A DNA stretch of 64,000 nt, from NCBI GenBank assembly GCA_001972305.1, contig BDDD01002915.1:90641-154640 (forward strand), read 5' to 3'. A program made the translations under genes and the position numbers. Position 1 is the stretch's first letter. Every line of letters starts with the position of its first letter. The DNA comes from Cephalotus follicularis (Eukaryota; Streptophyta; Magnoliopsida; Oxalidales; Cephalotaceae). The notes under the pieces were generated by a model, which had not been told where the DNA came from, ran no database searches, and was given only the letters and a program-made list of their open reading frames with translations. This document shows positions 1 through 12,119 of the stretch, in pieces.

Positions 1-1199
1 CTAAAAATTTTGTATCCACCTGACCCAGACGGTAAACAAAGAATCGCAGCCGACACAAGACTATTCTTCAGTTTCTCGAAGCTTGCTTCCCGTTCCTCAT
101 TCCACTCAAACTTAGCTCCCTTTTTCATAAGCTGAGTTAGTGGTAAGGCTATGGAGGAAAAGCCTTCCACAAAAAGCCTATAATATCAAGCCATACCCAA
201 AAAGCTCTGAACCTCCGTCACTGTGGTAGGTTTCGGCCATTTAGTAATAGCCTCAACTTTAGCAGGATCCACACAGATACCTTCAGCTGTAACCACATGA
301 ACCAAAACCGCCACCTGTTCCAACCAGAACACATATTTTGAAAACTTCGCGTAAAGTTGATTCTTCCTCAGAATACCCAGCACTATACGAAGCTGTTCTT
401 CATGTTCTTCGTTTGACTTGGAAAACACAATGATGCCATCTATGAACACAATCACAAACTGATCCAGAAACTCATGAAACACCAGATTCATCAGATCCAT
501 GAAAACTTCTAGTGCATTAGTAAGTCCGAAAGGCATTACCAGAAACTCATAATGCCCATACCGAGTAGGGAAAACAGTTTTAGGCACATCTTCATCCTTT
601 ATGCGAAGCTGATGATATCCCGATCTTAAATCAATCTTCGAGAAATACCGAGCAGCTTGGAGTTGATCAAACAAGTCATCAATCCTAGGAAGAGGGTATT
701 TATTATGAACATTAATTTGATTCAACTCTCTATAGTCTATGCATAGCCTCATAGACTCGTCCTTCTTCTTCAAAAAAAGAACCGGAGCACCCCACGATGA
801 AACACTAGGCCGAATGAAACCCCGATCCAACAGCTCTTGCAACTGTTCCTTAAGCTCCTGTAACTCAAGTGGTACCATCCTATAAGGTGGCTTAGATATA
901 GAGGCCGCTCCAGCAATGAGCTCAATGGTAAACTCTACTACCCATTGCGGTGGAAAACCCAGTAACTCCTCTGGAAACACATCTGCAAACTCCCGAACCA
1001 CTAGATAGTCTTCAAGGCAAGGCTCCACCTTAGAGACATCTTTCACAACAACTAAGAAACCCTCAGCGCCCTTAGCCACCAACTTCCGAGCCTTCAAAGC
1101 AAAAATAACCTTCACTTCTTTTCTCGGCTGTGAACCCTGATAAATAAAATAAGGCCTATCCACATCCCCAAAAAAAAATCCTCCGAGCGTGACAATCAA
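1..1199 (-). pseudogene. pol: Gypsy reverse transcriptase and start of RNase H (element A)
   Basis: An open stretch at 186-1199 encodes the protease-RT linker and the RT core: residues [20 protein letters not shown] lead into [20 protein letters not shown] and MPFGLTNA, all typical of Gypsy RT. The catalytic box reads FIDG at 435-446, where the family has two aspartates, so the second metal-binding Asp is lost. A stop codon at 183-185 lies just after SFLGMA; beyond it, 1-182 continues in the same sense with the RT thumb and the RNase H start (YYRLFVEGFS, then FEWNEEREASF). The ORF overlaps the upstream protease ORF in another frame. This is a dead copy. Confidence 0.88.
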
Positions 1200-1530
1200 T
1201 CGTAGCTCGATGTCGATCCAACCAATTCATACCCAGAATCATATCAAAGTCATGAATATCAATAGGCAGAAGATCCGCATCACAAATCCGATCATCAAAA
1301 ACAAGAGGACAAGCATAAAAACAATCAGATATCACAACAGATGTCCCCGCAGGGGTCGAAAGAACCAGAGTTGGATCAAGCATCTGTGAAGGCATTCCAA
1401 GATGCTGAACAAAGGACCTCGCTAAAACTGAGTGGGTCGATCCAGTATCATATAAAACGTAAGCCCTACGGTTACCAACAGAAATAAAGCCCAAAACAGT
1501 ACCTGGTGCATTAGCTGCTTGATGTGTCAT
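1156..1530 (-). pseudogene. pol: Retroviral-type aspartic protease (element A)
   Basis: The translated segment contains YVLYDTGSTHS, the D-T-G active site of a retropepsin-like protease, followed by the flap region and [10 protein letters not shown], the second conserved block of Gypsy proteases. The active-site triad is intact. The reading frame is lost at the C-terminus inside a run of nine A (1170-1178 on the plus strand); downstream coding continues in the overlapping RT frame starting before 1199. I infer a homopolymer slip as the cause. Upstream it joins the gag knuckle region. Confidence 0.85.
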
Positions 1531-2465
1531 GATAGAAAAAACATGACCTCACACATTGCGTTGTCCAGATTCTGAATTGTTTCACCTCCTATCCTTAGTA
1601 CAAGGATCAGGACAATCTTTCACAAAATGTCCCTTCAGACCACATTCAAAACAGACCCCGATGGCCTTGTAGCAAACTCCCACCGGATGCTGTCTACCAC
1701 AAGTGTCATAACGGGCAATCTGAACATCTACATCTCCCTGTGTGTGCTTCTTATCATTACCAGGCTCTCGTTGTCCCGGTTATCATTATTCCTTCATCGT
1801 TTTCCATTTCTACCCTTGCCATATTGTCCAGAACCTTGCCCCTGAGAATCTCCTATGTTCCTCTTCTTATCATTTTCCTGCCGAGCTGCTTTGAAGTCTA
1901 GCCACTCCATTTCTATATTCTTTGCAGCATTTGCGACTTCAGAAACATCAACAAACTTGGTATTAATCAACTTACCCTAGAGCTGATAGTGCAGCTTCCA
2001 CTTGAATTTCTCAGCCTGCTCTAGTGCTGTCCACGCTGCGGACCCAGCAAATCCAGCAAGCCTAGTGAAACGGGTCAGAAACTCCATGGCTGATTCTCCA
2101 TCTTTCTTTCTTAAGTTTATGAACTCCCTGGCATAAGCCTACTTATCAGCAACGGGAAAATACTGATGATAGAAGACTTCACAGAACTCTGACCAAGTAA
2201 AAGCATCAATGTAGTTACCACCCTTAGCCAAACCCAGAGTCTTCCACCACTTCTGAGCATCACCCTCAAGCTTGCAAGCAGCCAACCTAACCTTCTGCTC
2301 GTCACCACAACCAAGCACATCGAAGATCTTGTCCATATGAGCAATCCAATGCTCAGCTTGCACAGGAGTCATGGCTAAGCTAAAAGACTGCAGCCTCTGT
2401 TTCTGGAACCTCTCAAGCCAGATATAAACAGGTGTGTCAGTCCTGTCCCTAGTTTGCCCTCCCAA
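1531..2465 (-). pseudogene. gag: Gypsy gag with CCHC zinc knuckle (element A)
   Basis: The open part at 2139-2465 carries the retrotransposon gag domain (AEHWIAHMDKIFDVLGC, LEGDAQKWWKT, FCEVFYHQYFP). The same coding sense continues leftward (REFINLRKKDGES, FLTRFTRLAGF) through in-frame stops. A CX2CX4HX4C knuckle occurs at 1612-1653 (CFECGLKGHFVKDC), the nucleic-acid-binding end of gag. Gag forms the cytoplasmic particle that packages element RNA. Several stops show it is no longer translatable as one protein. Confidence 0.85.
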
Positions 2466-2810
2466 CTGAACATCAGCGGGAGCATTCCCCTCAGCAATTG
2501 GCTCCCTAAGACCTTTTTCCAGATTCTACTGATCCATCACATGGCGTACCTCCAAAGCGACTGCCTGACGTACCAACTCTTCCATATAAGGCTCATTTCT
2601 AACTTTCTGAGCCTCAGCTGGTGCAATCCACTGAGAAGCGTTCCTTGTTCATACAATCTACGAAAAGACACTAAAAACATGAAACATCAAAAGGAAACAG
2701 AAACCGAAACAGAACACATATCAAACTGACCATAACGGAAAAGCCTAACCCAGAGTCTACCCAATCTCACAGGTCAAACCTAGTTAGGTCTTCTAAGAAA
2801 ACAAACCTAC

Positions 2811-2822
2811 TCTCTGATACCA
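2811..2822 (-). other. Primer-binding site, tRNA-iMet type (element A)
   Basis: On the minus strand the sequence reads TGGTATCAGAGA, complementary to the 3' end of plant initiator tRNA-Met, the usual Gypsy primer. It lies 5 nt inside the inner LTR boundary at 2828 and fixes element orientation. Confidence 0.85.
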
Positions 2823-2827
2823 CAATC

Positions 2828-5553
2828 TATAACACCCCCGAATGGCCGAAGTCGTCACAGGTCATAACACAGATCCTAACATAACATAACATAACTTAAC
2901 TGAACATAAGCATAACTTTATTAGCCAAAAACATGGCGGTTATAACATATTTGAACACTTAAAACTTAACATATTCAGAAAACTTAAACATGTTCCAAAA
3001 GTCAAATTAAAAAACATAAACCATATTGTTCAGAACCACTCCTAACAGAAAACATATTAGGATCGCACTCCTAAAGATCCGTGACATAAGGTGGCCATCT
3101 CTCAATCACACTTTCCCCCGTTGATCTTGATAACCTGCAGCATGGAAAACGAAAACGCGGCTTTAGCAAACCGCAATACGGATAAAGAATATAAAACAGT
3201 AACAATAATTTAAAAGCAGTAAGATTTCAATAAAACTCGTAAAAGAAATCTTAAACAGTAAATCATATAAACGTTCATTTCCGAACTTCATAAACCCAAT
3301 TTTATAACTTTTGAAACATGTACGAAACATTTCAAAAATATAATTTCATAATTCATACTGAGCCACATAACATATCACATATCAGAAACATATATGGCAA
3401 GGGAGGCGCTAATTCCACATGCCCATTGGAATTGAAGTGTACTGCACTACACAAGTCAATTCTCATAACATATCATATCACATATTGCATAACTCCATAC
3501 GTATGCCATATACTAGAATCGATTCATACACCTCAATCATACATAGCGGATCCATGAATCCACCTAATGGGATTTATTCATAACATAGAGAGACGTCGTA
3601 GACTAATCACACAGCTACGAAAGTGTCATGTCCCCGTGCCAGGCCTATGACATGCCTATGGTATGCCCCATAGGTGGGTACACATACTCAGTATTTTTAT
3701 CATTTCCAAAACATTGATTTATAAAAATCAATTTAAATTCCATGCAAACATGCTTTTTAAAAACATATTCAAAAATCGTTCACAGATGATATCATAACTT
3801 ACATTTCACAATCAGAACATCAACTCATTTATTTTCCTCTATAAAGAGAAGATCATTTCATAACATATCGTAACAGACGTATAAAGTCAGGAACATTAAA
3901 TTCGTAAAATGTCAAAACCGACTTTATATTCCAGAACATATCAAATTCATAAATATAATCGAGTTCATAAAACCAAAGGAACATATCATAAAAGAAAAAC
4001 AGATTTTCATAAGATAAAACCAGATGGCCAAAGAACGATAGAAATCGGTACCTTATTCGTTCACAAAAGTACTTACGAAAAGATTGTTAATTCAAACTCC
4101 CCTTTGAAACATAAAAATATAAAAGACACAAAGCCATTCATATAAGGGTCTGAGAATTATTAGAGACATAAAAAAGATTTATAACAGTGTTTAGGACCGA
4201 CCCCGATTGATTCGAAGAACAAATGGATCAAAACAAATGAAAACAGGAACTTTCCAGGCAAAACAGCGTACTGTTACAGAGCTCCAGTCGACTGTGGAAG
4301 CTTGGCAGTAGAGTACACAAACTGAACTGCAGGCAGTCGACTGTGATAGAGGTCCAGCCGACTGTGCCAAGCAAGGCAGTCGACTATTTCATAAGGTAGT
4401 CGACTACACAACCCACAACACCCGACTAACCATAAAAATAACCGACTGTTCTGTACAACAAAATAGCAGAAACTTAACATTTTATATGTAAAAACTTGTC
4501 TAAACTTGTTTAACTCGATACCAGAGACCTATGAACGTGTACATAAGACATTATATGATGTCTAGACAGTATAAAAACATAGAATTGACATGAAGTACAT
4601 AAACAATAATTAATTTCAATAGAAAGAAGAGATCTTTTAAACACATTTCTGTCAAGTTACCATGGTCAATTATTAAAACCAGATTGCATAACTCTTTCTA
4701 GGTGCCTACAGGCTCACTAACAGACTCAGAAACACAATGACAGAACATATAAAGTTTGCAGGAACCAAAACCGAATTCTAACAACTATGTAGACATGCAA
4801 AAATGGATTCATAGTACGATTGAACGAAGCATAATAGTAACATAAGGGTACCAACCTGCAAAAAGACACAAGTTGCAGGAAAAACACTGGATTCTCAAGG
4901 CTTACACACGGCTGTTCACAAGAAAATAAGAAGACAAATAATTCAAAGCCTACCATTGCTATACATATCAAATAAACGATTCCTCCATTTAACCATGGAG
5001 AAACAAACCTGATTGATGAAGCAAAAACACAGAGAACACAATGATTTCACAATGGTAGGGTCGGCAATCACGAACAGAAGAGAACGATGGCATATAGAAA
5101 AGGCTAACAGCTTACTTAAACAAAAAGGAGCATGAATTTCGGGTAGGATTAAGAAAAGAGGAAACATAATCAGATGGATAAGGAAGATGAGAGGATTTTT
5201 AGGAGATAAGAACCATGTGAAATTGAAGTGTAAGAGAGAGTTACGGGAGAGGAAGAGAGAAAAGAAAAAGAAAAAGAATTTTAAAAGAAAAGAAATTGTT
5301 TTAACAATTTTCAAAATAGTAAAATAGAAATAATAATAAAGTTTGATTAATTAAAAAGACATAAACATATCCCAACCCAAAACAATGCATTAACTATCCA
5401 ACATATCCAAAGTTCAGGCTGGTATCAGACAGCGCAAAACACATTGGCCCAAAATTAGGGCAAACAGACTTCATAACAACACAAAAATAAAAAGCCCGAA
5501 AACAAAGAGATTAAAGTCCGTAAAACATACATACGAACAACCAGGGTATTACA
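2828..5553 (-). repeat. 5' LTR of Gypsy element A
   Basis: The LTR is about 2.7 kb. The outer terminus (plus strand GGGTATTACA at 5544-5553) is TGTAATACCC in element sense; the inner end (TATAACACCC) is a decayed mirror of it. Blocks such as 3390-3460 and 3590-3690 match the LTR of element M (about 41320-41400, 41500-41610). It contains the CAGTCGACTG-type cluster listed separately. Small ORFs inside it on either strand look like chance frames; I see no host gene. Confidence 0.85.
4285..4450 (-). repeat. Cluster of CAGTCGACTG-type short repeats in LTR A
   Basis: Within about 165 bp there are seven imperfect copies of a 9-10 bp motif: AGTCGACTG, GCCGACTG, AGTCGACTA, ACCGACTG and similar, separated by 8-30 unrelated bases. 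GTCGAC is a perfect palindrome. Function unknown; comparable clusters occur in other LTR families of this window. Confidence 0.7.
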
Positions 5554-5649
5554 AAAAGAGTATACCATTCTAGAAAGGATCTAAAAGTTCTATAAGGAGT
5601 GTGCCTACTTCTAGTTGAGAAGTTAAAGCACTAGAAGACATATAGTATA

Positions 5650-8270
5650 TTACAATGTCCAAAGCAGGAAATGCCTCGTGTTGGGTAATTCCATATACTT
5701 TATCTGGATTACAATGTAAGTTCAAATTGAATTGTGGGCTCAGGTTATGCGACTAACATTGGTGTCTCTTTACAGAGGATAAGAGCCTCAGACAGCTAAG
5801 AGAGATGGTAATGCTATGGACTGGCACCATGGTAATACATCGATAATGATTTATGCGTTTATGAATTGTGTGTATGGATATGAATTATTCAAGACACCAA
5901 TCAAGAGAGATCAATGTCTTATAAAATTTCCATAACAATTCAAGGAATTACTAACAAAAGACGATGAGAAGCAAATGATATAAATCCTTCATTCTTGTTG
6001 CATTGTGAATTAGGTCATCCTAGATATGCTAGGTAAACACAATCGTTAAGGATACTCTATTGGACATCCGGGACATGTGGTCCTTTCCAACGTGTAAGCC
6101 ATGTTTGATTGGCTTAATGACAAAATCTTCCTTCTCCGTGCGAGGAGACAGGGTAGTGGACGTATTAGGTTAAGTCCACGCCAACTATAGTGAACCAATG
6201 TCGGTCAATGCAAATGGTAAAATTCGACCTTGATTAATCTGGTCCAGTCCATTATGTCTTTTATACATCTTCCACTTTTATTCTGGATAATGCACTGCAG
6301 TTGGCAGAGCAAATCCTAATTTGGATTCCTTTGAACTCTGTCCACTCCAGATCTAGTGAGATAATGAAATGGAGAAATCCCATCCTAAACCATGGTGTTA
6401 AGGTTAAAGGCTTTCTAGCTTATGTAAGAAGGCGGAAACCTGCTAGGCTAGAGGCAAGATCAAGACGATGCCGGTTTGTGGGATATCCTAAGAGAAGCTT
6501 AGGATAATATTCATATCATCCCAGCAAGCAAAAGATGTTTGTTTTACGTACTGCGAAATTCCTGGAAACGGAATACCTATTCACAGGAAGCAGTGGGAGC
6601 ATGGTGAAACAAAGAGAGTATACACCAAATGAATACCCACAGGACGATAAGGAATTAGAGATTAAACCCTCTAGAGACATTATTGAGAAAGAATCCCAAT
6701 ATGAGATGGAATCTCAGTAACGCACTCCTAAATAGAGGAGATCATGTAGGATTTCGACAGTACCTAAGAAATAAGGTTTTCTCAATGAAAGGCACTGATG
6801 AATCTATCATCAGCGATTATGACGAACCTGTCAGATACATGGATACAGTGAAGTGCAATGATTCTAGAGCATGGTCAAAAACCATGAAATCAGAAAAGGA
6901 TTCAATATACACACACCAAGTAAGGGATTTGGTAAATGTAACAGAAGGAATAAAATCCTATCGGATGCAAGTACATCTTCATGATGAAGATAGGCGTTAA
7001 TGGATTATTAAAAGTCTATTCGGATTGTGCTTGCTATTGCTGCTCATTGTGATAATGACCTATAGAAAAAGGATATCAAGACAGTCTACAAGAGTGACTA
7101 TCTTGAAGAGGACATCTAAATGTCCCAAACACAAGGGGTTTACATCTAAGAAACATTCGTACAAGAGGTGCAAACTCCTAAGGTCTATGACCTTAAGCAA
7201 GCACCCATTAGCTGAAACATCCAATTTAATTTCATCAAATCTTGGATAAGCCTAATGTCTACCGGAATTAGAGCAACCCAGAAATCACTTTCTTGGTACA
7301 GTTAACCAACAACTTCTCCGCATAGGATTTGGGAAGGACTTCCTACGTTTTGAGAGAAAAAAGATCTTAAGAGTAGATCAAGTAGGTTGTTTGAAGATTC
7401 CCAAATCTAGTACATCAGCAGGTAGAAGAAATGATATAGCATAAGAATTCCATATATTGGCTTACTGCCTATTAGCCAAGGAATACATATCTCTCCAAGA
7501 GAGTATCTGTGAGAGACACATGAGGAGAGAATAGACGTGTATAGACAGCCTTAGCTGGAGGCTCCATCATGTCTGCTATACATAGTACTGAGCCTGATAT
7601 AGCAAAAGCCTAAGGGTCTAGAAAGATGATTTCAGTCCTATCCCTGTGAGACGTACTGGGACATAGTCAAAAGTATAAGATATCTGAGAGAGACTCAGAA
7701 TATCTTTTGGACATATAGAGAAGATAGTGAATTAAAACGTAAGAGTTAAGTCAACTCTAGTTTCAACAGTGATTTGGATGATCACAAATACACTTCAGGA
7801 TAAGTGTTGATCCTGAATGAAAGTGTTGTATGAGTTGGAGGAGTTTGAGGTAGTAAACGACTGCAGACACCACTAGAGTGTGAAAGTATATTGCAACTTA
7901 TGATACCGAAGTTAGAAACTAGTTTAGATGCAAAAGTTCATTGTTGAACTTTATAGGGATTCTAACCATCTATCGTCTAGTTATGGTGACTATGAAATTG
8001 ATGGAGGCCTTTGCACAAGCCTTCGAACCCGGGTCTCATTATTGCACAAAACATATATAGCGATGGTATCACTAGATCATCGAGATCATAAATGAGTGGC
8101 AACATCTTAGAAGAGATGTGATTAAGGAAATATAAGAGACATCATTCGAGAAGATGTCACCATAGAGAGAGTCGCGCGAGAATCAAACTTAGTGGACCCA
8201 AAGACTAATGCCTGTTCAGTACTCGGGAGCCATATTAGTACATCAAGCTAAAGCTATAGGTCATTGCATT
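5650..8270 (+). pseudogene. pol: Copia pol remnants (element B)
   Basis: Recognisable pieces in order: the zinc-binding part of integrase around 6060-6160 (CKPCLIGLMTK); the post-integrase segment 6301-6507 with the downstream block FLETEYLFTGSSGSM (6535-6720), matching FLEKEYLLAGSSGSK in the E/F copy; RT traces at 7060-7250; and the RNase H end near 8190 (a leucine-x-DPK block that in E/F reads LADPLTK). Frames change and stops occur every few dozen codons. This is the most degraded pol in the window, so B is probably among its oldest layers. Confidence 0.75.
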
Positions 8271-10738
8271 GATATATTCTGTACACATGTCACACTACAT
8301 TCTTATACATTGTTAGTTCCATTCGTGTTCTATTGTGCATATTCAGTAAATATTGTCATTTGCTATATGTTTTATCTCAAACCGTCTTAACGGATCAGTT
8401 GATCACCATGTCAACTGAATACAGATATAACGCCCTGTCGTGCGAGGGGTAGGATCTCATGCATGAGAGGTTATGAGTATGAGATCCTTATTCCCTTCTG
8501 ATAAAAGTTCAAAGTCACAGGTTCACTTTCTTAGGGAAATTGATAAAACCCAAAGACTTGCCGTGTTATGCTTGCTCCCGATGTTGGGGAGGATGGATTA
8601 TCTCATTGCCATTTGGGTTTTACCCTAGAGCTGATGCGGGGTGCGTGCATGAGGCATGACACTGAACTGACCCACCATAAGTTATCTATTTTAAGGGTCA
8701 ACACCTTTGTCAATAGAGTTCCTATTGTCGCGGTAGTGTTTAGTTGTAGAGGACGAGTAGATCATACGTGATTTACGTTGTATCGTTAGACCTGAGCGAC
8801 TGGCATGCATTGTTTAGTAACCACTTGGCTTTGATTTCTGACTTCACCAGCACTAGCCACATGCTGGAAAACGGGTTATCTATGGGCCTTGTGCGAGCTG
8901 TATTGAGATGTTTGGGCAAGTACGCAAGATGGGATCATCACACATATGTTGATGGTTATAGGCTATATAACATCTGTGACCATTGAAGACTTAGAAGTCT
9001 AGGCTGAGCACTTGAGAGATGGAAACGAGAGGTTTCCTGAGATGTCTCTAAATAGTCTCAATGCATTCATAGAATTATAGTTATCGTGTTTTACCTAGGG
9101 GTGACATTAATACAAACCCTAGTCGCGATAGGAGCCGAAATGATGTCGGATAAGCAACACATATGTCGATGACAGTGATAAAGTACAGGTTTAACTGGCT
9201 AACAATGATAGATGTGGTATACATGAATCCGAGGGTGTTTGGAGGCACACACAGGGGCCATATGGATAGTCTTGGACTATCATGATTATTGTAGCAGAAC
9301 CTTGGGATGTTCTGAGACAAGTATATTTGTACCAGGAACCAACCTGGCTTTCGGGTCCCGCCTGATTTTGGAACAGGTTGATAGGTCAGGGGACATGTCA
9401 TTTAGTGGAAGGATAGCCTCTAAGGGAGATGTTACTTTGGTAGAGAGTATTTCATTTGCTGAACAATCATTTCTTTGGAAATGAGTTAAAGCATCACCAT
9501 AATGAAATATTACGTGCAAAAAGTTGTTTGTCTCAATATGTAAGTGTAGAAGGCATTTACATGCAGAGAGAGCTTATGGCCTTTGTAGCATTTAGGGTTT
9601 GGGATTTATTTCCCTTAATGGAAAAAATTTTGGGCTTCATTGTCCTTAAATTGGCTATCCTAATGTTGCTTAAATAGTAGGCTTGATGCTTAGTGAAATC
9701 TATGTTGATTTTACTTAAGACCATTTGCTAGTCCATCACCATATTGGCACAAACTTGCTATGCATGTGTGGGACGAATTTGGGTAGTTATGGCCGGCCAA
9801 ATGAAGCATAAAAGAGAGACATAATAAATCACAAAGCTTGAAGAGCAAGCTTTTGAAAAGTCAAAAAGATATTTTTTTTTAGAGTTGGCTTATTCAACAA
9901 GCCTTAAATATATTTTTAAAGTCTTGGCTTATTAAACACACTTGGAAATGATTCATTCTCTAATCTCTTGGCTTCTAGCCCTTTGCCCTGTCTTCTTCTC
10001 CTCTCCTATAGCCGTCTCCCTCCATGGATGAACATCAATAGAGCTTGAAGTTCATGAATAGAAGAAGACAAAACAACTTCCTTTCACCCTCCCAAACTCA
10101 TTTTAGGTGGAGATTAATTGAACATCTCATTCAATCTGTACTTATCTTGAGATATAGTTTTAAGACATAAACACTAGCATTCATCCTCATGCATTCTTGC
10201 TTCATAAAATTTGTTGGCCATAACTTGGGGATGATCTTTTGTGAAGATGGAAGATTTGGAAAGAAGGTAGGAGGAGCACTCAAAGTGGAGGTGGGCAAAG
10301 AATTAGAGAGGCATCGTATTCCTCCTCCTTGTAGCATTGTTTTGTATTGGGTTTGAGGGCTAGGATGGTAATCCTAGCCATGACCATTTCTTGTAGGTTA
10401 TGTGTCCTAGAAAACCCTTACGGTCTGGCAAGGAGAGGGTTCGGAATGGAGCCCCATGTGTTACGGTTTTTAGTGTGTTACCGTAATGCATTTTGGAGTG
10501 ACCAATTTGGTTTTGTGTAACCCATTGCTCCAACCCAAATTTCCTCAATGCTTGGATGGTTTAGTAGGTTTAATTGATACCCTAATTAGTGATCCTGTGG
10601 CCTATTGGGACAATAGTGGATTTGGTTTCAGGGTATGCCACTGATTGGGCATTTAAAATGGTCTACAAGTTTTGTTCTACAAAACCTAAACCTAACATCC
10701 ATTAATGTTCTCTTCCGTATTTTTGAGCCTTTCCAACA
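8270..10738 (+). repeat. Copia LTR of element B
   Basis: It aligns with the LTRs of C and E/F across its length: the block from 8430 (CGCCCTGTCGTGCG) matches 43664 onward, 8800-9500 matches 44030-44770, and 10570-10738 matches the end of C. It ends CCAACA at 10738, directly followed by spacer AG and a primer site. The start is approximate (plus or minus 30 bp) because the polypurine tract has decayed. Length is about 2.47 kb, as for C (2,445 bp) and E (2,447 bp). Confidence 0.75.
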
Positions 10739-10740
10739 AG

Positions 10741-10752
10741 TTGTATCAGACC
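10741..10752 (+). other. Decayed primer-binding site after LTR B
   Basis: TTGTATCAGACC matches the tRNA-iMet primer consensus TGGTATCAGAGC at 10 of 12 positions and is separated from the LTR end by AG, the same spacer as in element E. So pol lies upstream of this LTR and a PBS downstream, the arrangement left by a tandem or recombined element. Confidence 0.6.
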
Positions 10753-11470
10753 TTTATAGTTTGAACAAAAAAGATAAAGAATCCAAGCTACCCTTATGTA
10801 GTCATATCTATTTATGGGAATAACGCCCCTCCACATCGGGAATCCACCTTCCAATAGATAAATCTGAACATAATATTTGCAAGGTTTCATAAAGCACCCT
10901 TGCACAAATTTACGGAGGAGCATGATAGAAGATCATATTCATTTGGGAACTGTAGTCCCTTTCAATCACCCTTCTAGGTCATCAAGGTGATTTCAAATAA
11001 CCAATGTATAAACATTAGCCCAATGCACTTGGGTCATGATAATAGAATGACAAAGGCGCATACATTCATGTCTTATCCCATGATGACACATTGCCCATTT
11101 TGTGGTCATAATGAAAACTTTCCTTTGACAGGTGGCCCCCAATATACTTGTACTAGAACACCTAATGTTTGGAACAACGATGTTTTGCCACGTGTCTTAT
11201 ACCACTTTTTAGATCTCGTGATTTTATCGGTAACTTTTGGCCTCCGGAACTCATGCTCCTATTATACTGTAACCTTTGGTTACCTTCACTGTTTCAACAC
11301 TATAAAAGGGTTATTCATCGTTCATCTTCTTTCACCTTACATGAATTTATCACCTATGCTTCAGTGTGGTAACCAGAGAACAAAACCACTTAAACATTCT
11401 TGCAATTTTTCTTCATCTTTTTGTTTACCCAACATTTGCTTTATTTCTGAAAAACCTTTGTCAGAAGAAA
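10753..11470 (+). other. Non-coding stretch upstream of PMD fragment
   Basis: I see no conserved protein here. The longest frames (10987-11541, 11169-11372) show no known motif. A TATA-box-like TATAAAAG at 11301-11308 lies about 165 bp before the ATG of the PMD fragment and would suit as its promoter, or as that of an element carrying it. Confidence 0.4.
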
Positions 11471-11961
11471 ATGCCCTCTCGTACAAAACGAGGGAGGTTC
11501 CAAAGGTTCCCCATCCAAGTGTTTGGAGAAATGACTCCTAGTGTTCATACACTTTCTGGGAAGAAGTTAAACTTAGACGAGCACTCTTAAGAGTCAATCT
11601 ACCTTCCCCTAGATCCATTCTTTTTCTTAGGCATGAGAGAGAGGACTTCCCTTTGTCCTAGGTGGAACTTGCTTCCTATAGTCATCCGTACAGTGGATGA
11701 AGAGAGCGAAAAAATTACATTCTTGAAACGTACTAATCAAAACTTGATAGCGTTGGGATCACTAATTCTATTATCCTATGTAGAGACTTGGAGAGTTTAA
11801 GGGACAAAGAGAGTTTTAACACCCTTAATAGTTGGTGGTGTTATTCCATACATACTTTCGTTGCTACAGGGGGCTTCTTTTCTGTTACTCTTAAGGATGT
11901 GATGGCATTATACAATCACCCATTGATAGGCGACTTGGGACTTAAAAAAATCATGTTTTAA
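11471..11961 (+). pseudogene. Plant mobile domain (PMD) protein fragment, broken
   Basis: From an ATG at 11471 the frame opens with a basic N-terminus (MPSRTKRGRFQR), has a stop near 11588, resumes as a hydrophobic helical stretch (NLIALGSLILLSYVETW), and needs a frameshift near 11795 to reach WWCYSIHTFVATGGFFSVTL-KDVMALYNHPLIGD. That last block resembles the core of the plant mobile domain (PF10536; aminotransferase-like proteins of the MAIN/MAIL type), where a TF-x-x-x-G-E/F-x-x-x-TL-x-DV-x-x-L pattern is typical. PMD proteins occur both as host silencing factors and inside transposons. Only the N-terminal third is present before LTR L starts at 12106. The assignment rests on pattern memory, not on a search. 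Confidence 0.55.
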
Positions 11962-12105
11962 GATATTTAAAAAGAACAAATCAATACCTCATGAGACTTG
12001 ATCACCATAACAGGGAAGTGCCTTTCTCAAATAATAACAGAGGGTAGAATTATATCTTTAGCTCCCACAAAGTGCCCTTTCTTCAACAGTTAGATTCTTT
12101 ATTTT

Positions 12106-12119
12106 TGTAATGAACTGAA
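12106..12119 (+). repeat. Start of Gypsy-type LTR L
   Basis: TGTAATGAACTGAA matches the LTR start of element G (TGTAACGAACTGAATTCC in element sense). It is cut by Copia LTR C at 12120 and resumes at 23976. The five preceding bases are ATTTT; ACTTT follows the proposed far end at 37233, an imperfect TSD. Confidence 0.55.

Larger units (their letters stand above)
1..5553 (-). mobile_element. Gypsy element A (Tekay/Del-like), truncated by window edge
   Basis: This is the 5' part of a Ty3/Gypsy element on the minus strand. From right to left it shows a complete 5' LTR, a tRNA-iMet primer site, gag with a CCHC knuckle, an aspartic protease, reverse transcriptase and the start of RNase H, where the window ends. 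The order PR-RT-RH is the Gypsy order. LTR termini (TGTAATACCC at the outer end, a decayed GGTGTTATA at the inner end) and several LTR blocks match element M, so A and M are copies of one family. The far end and its TSD lie outside the window; the five bases next to the LTR are AAAAG (5554-5558). Coding is broken, so the copy is inactive. Confidence 0.9.
5554..10738 (+). mobile_element. Decayed Copia element B (3' part plus LTR)
   Basis: Downstream of element A lies strongly decayed Copia internal sequence followed by a Copia LTR of the family seen at C, D, E and F. Fragments align in order with the better-preserved E/F copy: GAG-pre-integrase (about 5990-6160), integrase C-part (6301-6720), RT (6840-7260), RNase H (7800-8200). 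The 5' part of B is missing where A begins, so A probably inserted into B. No usable reading frame remains. Confidence 0.8.

Noticed and set aside
10987-11541. 184-residue open frame upstream of and overlapping the PMD fragment
   Set aside because: No domain, repeated low-complexity hydrophobic stretches, and it overlaps the better supported PMD frame.
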